Source: Caulobacteraceae bacterium
Lineage (GTDB): Bacteria; Pseudomonadota; Alphaproteobacteria; Caulobacterales; Caulobacteraceae
DNA: 8,564 nucleotides
Assembly: GCA_025351125.1 (NCBI GenBank)
Contig: JANXWN010000170.1
Span: 1 to 8,564 of the forward strand
Direction: 5' to 3'
Below are positions 5,541-8,564 of this stretch, piece by piece. Below the pieces are notes generated by a model. It did not search any database. It saw only the letters and a program-made list of their open reading frames with translations, and was not told the origin of the DNA. How positions within the stretch are numbered: position 1 is the first letter of the stretch; each line of letters starts with the position of its first letter. The translations under genes were made by a program, and so were the position numbers.

Positions 5541-6464
5541 ATGCCCGTCGCCGCCCGCATCAATCCTCGGGACTATTTTAGCGCCGAAGACTGGCCGCGC
5601 TTATCCACGCGGTCGTCGTGGAAGGGGCTGGCGCTGGTGGCCCACGCGTGGGTGGTCATCGCCTTGGCAAGCGTCATGGCGATCCGCTGGCCAATTACCC
5701 TGCCCCTCGCGGTGATGGTTATCGGCGCGCGGCAGCTGGGCCTGGCGATTCTGCTGCACGACGCGGCGCACGGCGCGCTGCATCCCAACGCCCAGTTGGC
5801 CGATTGGATCGCCGAATGGCTCTGTCTTGGCGGTGTGGCGCCTTACCGCGCCTATCATCTGCAGCACCATAAGTTCGCACAACAGGCCGAGGATCCCGAC
5901 CTCGCGCTTTCCGCGCCCTTCCCGATTAGCCGCGCTTCATTGCGCCGCAAGATCGTACGCGATCTGACCGGCCAGACCTGGTTTAAACAGAAGTTCGGGC
6001 GGTTCACCGCGACGCTACGGACGCGAAAAGCGGGCGAGCGCATTTTCCCCATCCTGCTGAATGAGGTTTACCGTCAGCGGCGCTGGCTCATCGTCAACGG
6101 CTTGGCGATCGCGGCGTTCAGCGCGGCGGGATTGTGGTGGGCTTGGTTCGCGGTCTGGCTTCTGCCGCGCGCGACCTGGTTTCAGTTGGTCACCCGCCTA
6201 CGAAACATCGCCGAGCACGCCCTGGTGGCGAAGAACGAGCCGGACCCTTTGCGCCACGCCCGCACCACCCGGGCCAATTGGATCGAACGGGCCCTGATCG
6301 CGCCCTATTATGTCAACTATCACTGTGAGCATCACATGTTCATGCACGTGCCGTGCTGGAACCTGCCGCGCGCCCGCCAGATACTGCAGCGGGAGGGCGT
6401 TACGGCGCGAATGGAAAGCGCGCCGGGGTATCTCAGCGTTCTGGGGGCGGTAACCGCCGCTTGA
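5541..6464 (+). CDS. Membrane fatty-acid desaturase family protein (di-iron)
   Basis: A 307-residue integral membrane oxygenase of the fatty-acid desaturase family, which uses a di-iron centre and O2 to insert double bonds or hydroxyls in acyl or related lipid substrates. All metal motifs are present: HDAAH (73-77), HLQHH (106-110), NIAEH (222-226, the NxxxH ligand pair) and HCEHH (261-265). Hydrophobic spans at about 29-50, 52-72 and 183-210 fit membrane helices, with the His boxes on the cytoplasmic face. EDPDLALSAPFPIS (117-130) after the second box is typical of a bacterial subgroup. The start at 5541 is chosen because the protein-like sequence begins there; the open frame continues upstream to 5364, but that part overlaps the DUF1902 start region and is not desaturase-like. 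There is no ribosome site, so the start is less certain. Substrate and regiospecificity cannot be read from sequence, and a carotenoid or other lipid hydroxylase is possible. Confidence 0.9.
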   Translation: MPVAARINPRDYFSAEDWPRLSTRSSWKGLALVAHAWVVIALASVMAIRWPITLPLAVMVIGARQLGLAILLHDAAHGALHPNAQLADWIAEWLCLGGVAPYRAYHLQHHKFAQQAEDPDLALSAPFPISRASLRRKIVRDLTGQTWFKQKFGRFTATLRTRKAGERIFPILLNEVYRQRRWLIVNGLAIAAFSAAGLWWAWFAVWLLPRATWFQLVTRLRNIAEHALVAKNEPDPLRHARTTRANWIERALIAPYYVNYHCEHHMFMHVPCWNLPRARQILQREGVTARMESAPGYLSVLGAVTAA

Positions 6465-6528
6465 CGCGACGACAGTCCTTTCCCAAGGAACTACTGTGAA
6501 CAAACAATGAACATTTGAGGCCTTTCCG

Positions 6529-6873
6529 ATGCGAAAAGACGGTAAGATCGACTATGTGGAGTTTCCGGGAGCGGATCTCGCCGCCACGAAAGCGTTCTAC
6601 GGCGCGGCCTTCGGTTGGAAATTTCAAGACTACGGCCCAAGCTATGCCGCATTTGAAGGCGAAGGCGCGGACGGCGGCTTTTCCGGCGACGCGGCGGAGG
6701 CCCCGATAATGCCCTTAGTAATCCTCTACGCCCATGATCTCGAGGCCATGGCGTCAAAGGTGCGCGGCGCGGGCGGCGTGATCAACAAGGCGATTTTCAG
6801 CTTTCCGGGCGGACGGCGATTTCACTTCACCGATCCGTCGGGCAATGAATTGGCGGTTTGGTCCGAGACGTGA
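6529..6873 (+). CDS. VOC family protein (glyoxalase/bleomycin-resistance fold)
   Basis: A 114-residue single-domain protein of the vicinal oxygen chelate superfamily. It has two beta-alpha-beta-beta-beta modules: the first runs from KIDYVEFPGADLAATKAFY to FGWKF (6-32), the second from PLVILYAHDLEAMASKV to the end. The ending SFPGGRRFHFTDPSGNELAV (91-110) is the strongly conserved tail of a common small VOC subgroup. Glu11, His99 and Glu107 are the obvious candidates for metal contacts, by position only. Members are usually homodimers; this subgroup has no established reaction, so glyoxalase activity should not be assumed. ATG 6529 has GAGG eight bases upstream. It sits 64 bp after the desaturase and 45 bp before the GGT-like gene, all on the same strand, so the three could be one transcript. 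Confidence 0.9.
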   Translation: MRKDGKIDYVEFPGADLAATKAFYGAAFGWKFQDYGPSYAAFEGEGADGGFSGDAAEAPIMPLVILYAHDLEAMASKVRGAGGVINKAIFSFPGGRRFHFTDPSGNELAVWSET

Positions 6874-6918
6874 GCGGCCCGGCGTGTTTATGATGGCGGC
6901 GAAAACGAGGATTTCGCC

Positions 6919-8564
6919 ATGCGCCGACGCACGTTTCTCGCCACCCTTCCGATCGCGGCCGTGGCGACATCGGGCGCGCAAACGATGGAATCGCCCGGCG
7001 TGAGCCGTGTGGACCACGGGACGAAACGGCCGGATATCTACGGCGGGGATCGGGTTTTAGGAGAACATTTCGCCTCCCGCTCGACGGTGTGGGGCGCGCA
7101 CGGCGCGGCGGCGACGGCCCATCCTCTGGCCACCTTGACGGCGATCGAGACATTGAAAGCCGGCGGCTCGGCGGTGGACGCGGCGATCGCGGCCAACGCG
7201 GTGTTAGGGTTCGTCGAGCCGGTGTCGTGCGGCGTCGGCGGCGACGCCTTCGCCATGGTGTGGGACCCGAAAACCAAAAAACTCGCCGGGCTAAACGGTT
7301 CAGGCCGCTCGCCGCGCGGACTTTCCCTGGAAATCCAGCGCGCCCGGGCGAAAAACGGCATGATCGCTTCGCATGGCGCGGTTTCGGTTTCGACGCCCGG
7401 AGCGGTGGACGCATGGTGGACGCTGCACCAACGTTACGGTCGATTGCCGTGGAAAGACCTGTTCGCGCCGGCGATCGATGCGGCGCAGCACGGGGCCCCG
7501 ATCGCGCAAACCATCTCCGGTTACCTCGCGCTCAGCTTGCGCGCCTTCACCCGAGCTGACGCCGGCATCGAGGAGGTCGAAAACTTCAGAAAAGTGTGGG
7601 CCCCGACGGGTCGTACGCCGGCGGAAGGCGAGATATTCGCCAATCCCGCCCTGGCCCACACCTATCGGCAGGTCGCCGACGGCGGTCGGGAGGGCTTCTA
7701 CGGCGGTCAGATTGCACAGACCATCGACAGCTATTTCAAACGCATCGGCGGCTGGCTTTCCAAGGCCGATCTCGCCGCGCACCACGCGCAATGGGTTGAA
7801 CCGCGGTCCACGCACTATCGCGGGGTGGAGGTGTGGGCCTTGCCGCCCAATAGCCAGGGGCTCGCCACCCTGCAAATTCTCAATATTCTGGATCAATTCG
7901 ATATCGCCGGGCTGGGCTTTCAGTCGTCGGCGGGCTTACACTTGGGCATCGAAGCCAAACGCCTCGCCTTCGAAGACCGTGCGCGCTATTTCGCCGACCC
8001 GGACTTCGCCAAGACTCCGGTCGATTGGCTTATTTCCAAGGACTATGCCGCGCAACGCGCCAAACTGATCCGCCCGGACCGTATTCTCAAGCCAGTTTAT
8101 CCCGGTCAAGCGCCTAGCCGAGGCGACACCACCTATCTCTGCGCCGCCGATGCGGACGGCATGATGGTGTCGTTGATCCAATCGAATTATCGCGGCATGG
8201 GTTCGGGCCTGTCGCCCGACGGGCTCGGCTTTATGTTTCAGGATCGGGGTGAACTGTTCAGCCTGCGCGACGGCGACGCCAATCTGTATGCCCCGGCAAA
8301 GCGGCCGTTTCAGACGATCATTCCGGGCTTTGCGACCAAGGACGGCGAACCGTGGCTGGCGTTCGGCGTCATGGGCGGCGATATGCAGCCGCAAGGTCAG
8401 GCGCAGATCATCGTCAATCTGGTGGATCACGGCTTGGGACTACAAGCGGCGGGAGATTCGCCGCGCTGGCATCACGAGGGTTCAAGCGAGCCGACCGGCG
8501 AGGGACAGGCCGGGATCGGAACACTGCGCTTGGAGACCGGGGTTCCCGAAGCGACAAAGGCCGG
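6919..8564 (+). CDS. Tat-exported gamma-glutamyltransferase-like Ntn-hydrolase, 3' end cut by window edge
   Basis: 548 codons are visible and the frame is open at the right edge; the family is usually about 530-600 residues, so little is missing. The N-terminus MRRRTFLATLPIAAVATSGA is a twin-arginine signal (RRxFL plus hydrophobic stretch) with plausible cleavage near Ala20, indicating periplasmic location. The core matches the GGT family: GGSAVDAAIAANAVLGFVEP (82-101) and CGVGGDAFAMVWD (104-116). Self-cleavage is expected before Thr404 of GDTTYLCAADADG, the nucleophile of the small subunit. VMGGDMQPQGQAQ (484-496) is the pattern seen in YwrD-like and cephalosporin-acylase-like members. Where classic enzymes have the REMAP-type gamma-glutamyl-binding motif, this one has GSGRSP (128-133), and the lid-loop region before AKRP is about ten residues shorter than in E. 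coli Ggt. Glutathione hydrolysis is therefore possible but not assured. GAGGA at 6907-6911 supports the ATG. Confidence 0.93.
   Translation, partial: MRRRTFLATLPIAAVATSGAQTMESPGVSRVDHGTKRPDIYGGDRVLGEHFASRSTVWGAHGAAATAHPLATLTAIETLKAGGSAVDAAIAANAVLGFVEPVSCGVGGDAFAMVWDPKTKKLAGLNGSGRSPRGLSLEIQRARAKNGMIASHGAVSVSTPGAVDAWWTLHQRYGRLPWKDLFAPAIDAAQHGAPIAQTISGYLALSLRAFTRADAGIEEVENFRKVWAPTGRTPAEGEIFANPALAHTYRQVADGGREGFYGGQIAQTIDSYFKRIGGWLSKADLAAHHAQWVEPRSTHYRGVEVWALPPNSQGLATLQILNILDQFDIAGLGFQSSAGLHLGIEAKRLAFEDRARYFADPDFAKTPVDWLISKDYAAQRAKLIRPDRILKPVYPGQAPSRGDTTYLCAADADGMMVSLIQSNYRGMGSGLSPDGLGFMFQDRGELFSLRDGDANLYAPAKRPFQTIIPGFATKDGEPWLAFGVMGGDMQPQGQAQIIVNLVDHGLGLQAAGDSPRWHHEGSSEPTGEGQAGIGTLRLETGVPEATKA

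Noticed and set aside
6446..6458. GGCGGT-A-ACCGCC palindrome at the end of the desaturase gene as a terminator
   Set aside because: The loop is too small for the full stem and no T-run follows. It lies within coding sequence.
6889..6894. TATGAT as a -10 box for the GGT-like gene
   Set aside because: No -35-like hexamer lies at a usable distance; the nearest TTGGTC is about 25 bases away.
7373..8068. Plus-strand open frame of 231 codons inside the GGT-like gene
   Set aside because: It is a +1 shadow of the real gene, rich in Arg, Ser and Pro. The GGT motifs are all in the other frame.
1..8564. tRNA, rRNA, CRISPR array, transposase, attachment site or phage genes
   Set aside because: No cloverleaf-like segments, regular direct repeats or mobile-element protein motifs were found on either strand by reading.

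Overview
The window is GC-rich, tightly packed chromosomal DNA whose codon use and gene families fit an alphaproteobacterium. That is an inference from composition and content; no rRNA or other taxonomic marker is present. I see nine complete or edge-truncated protein genes, one probable HicA-like gene remnant, and no tRNA, rRNA, CRISPR array, insertion sequence or phage gene. Most of the window is ordinary metabolic DNA. The one accessory-looking spot is a small toxin-antitoxin locus near 4.95-5.5 kb.

Layout. An S-formylglutathione hydrolase (fghA, minus strand, 3' end off the left edge) is transcribed divergently from a zinc-less medium-chain dehydrogenase/reductase, with only 47 bp between the preferred starts. 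That reductase converges on a plant-type isoaspartyl peptidase/L-asparaginase (minus strand) across a short gap rich in small inverted repeats. The asparaginase diverges from a quinone-oxidoreductase-type reductase. A short-chain dehydrogenase follows in the same direction, after an 80-bp gap holding a weak hairpin/T-run and a near-palindrome. Next come a HicA-type toxin (plus) and a DUF1902 / HicB-like partner (minus), whose coding 3' ends overlap tail to tail by 58 bp. A stretch resembling the C-terminal half of a second HicA reads in frame into the DUF1902 gene. The right side holds a membrane fatty-acid desaturase, a small VOC (glyoxalase-fold) protein, and a Tat-exported gamma-glutamyltransferase-like enzyme cut by the right edge.

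How the genes fit together. FghA is the second enzyme of glutathione-dependent formaldehyde oxidation; its usual partner dehydrogenase is not in view and could lie beyond the left edge. The reductases, the dehydrogenase and the desaturase suggest lipid or carbonyl redox metabolism, but there is no evidence for one pathway. The two Ntn-hydrolases (asparaginase and GGT-like) are unrelated in position. The features most worth a second look are the convergent, overlapping toxin-antitoxin pair with its fused HicA-like remnant, the short-chain dehydrogenase lacking the tetrad Asn, and the GGT-like enzyme with altered substrate-binding motifs. I did not find a convincing new multi-gene system.
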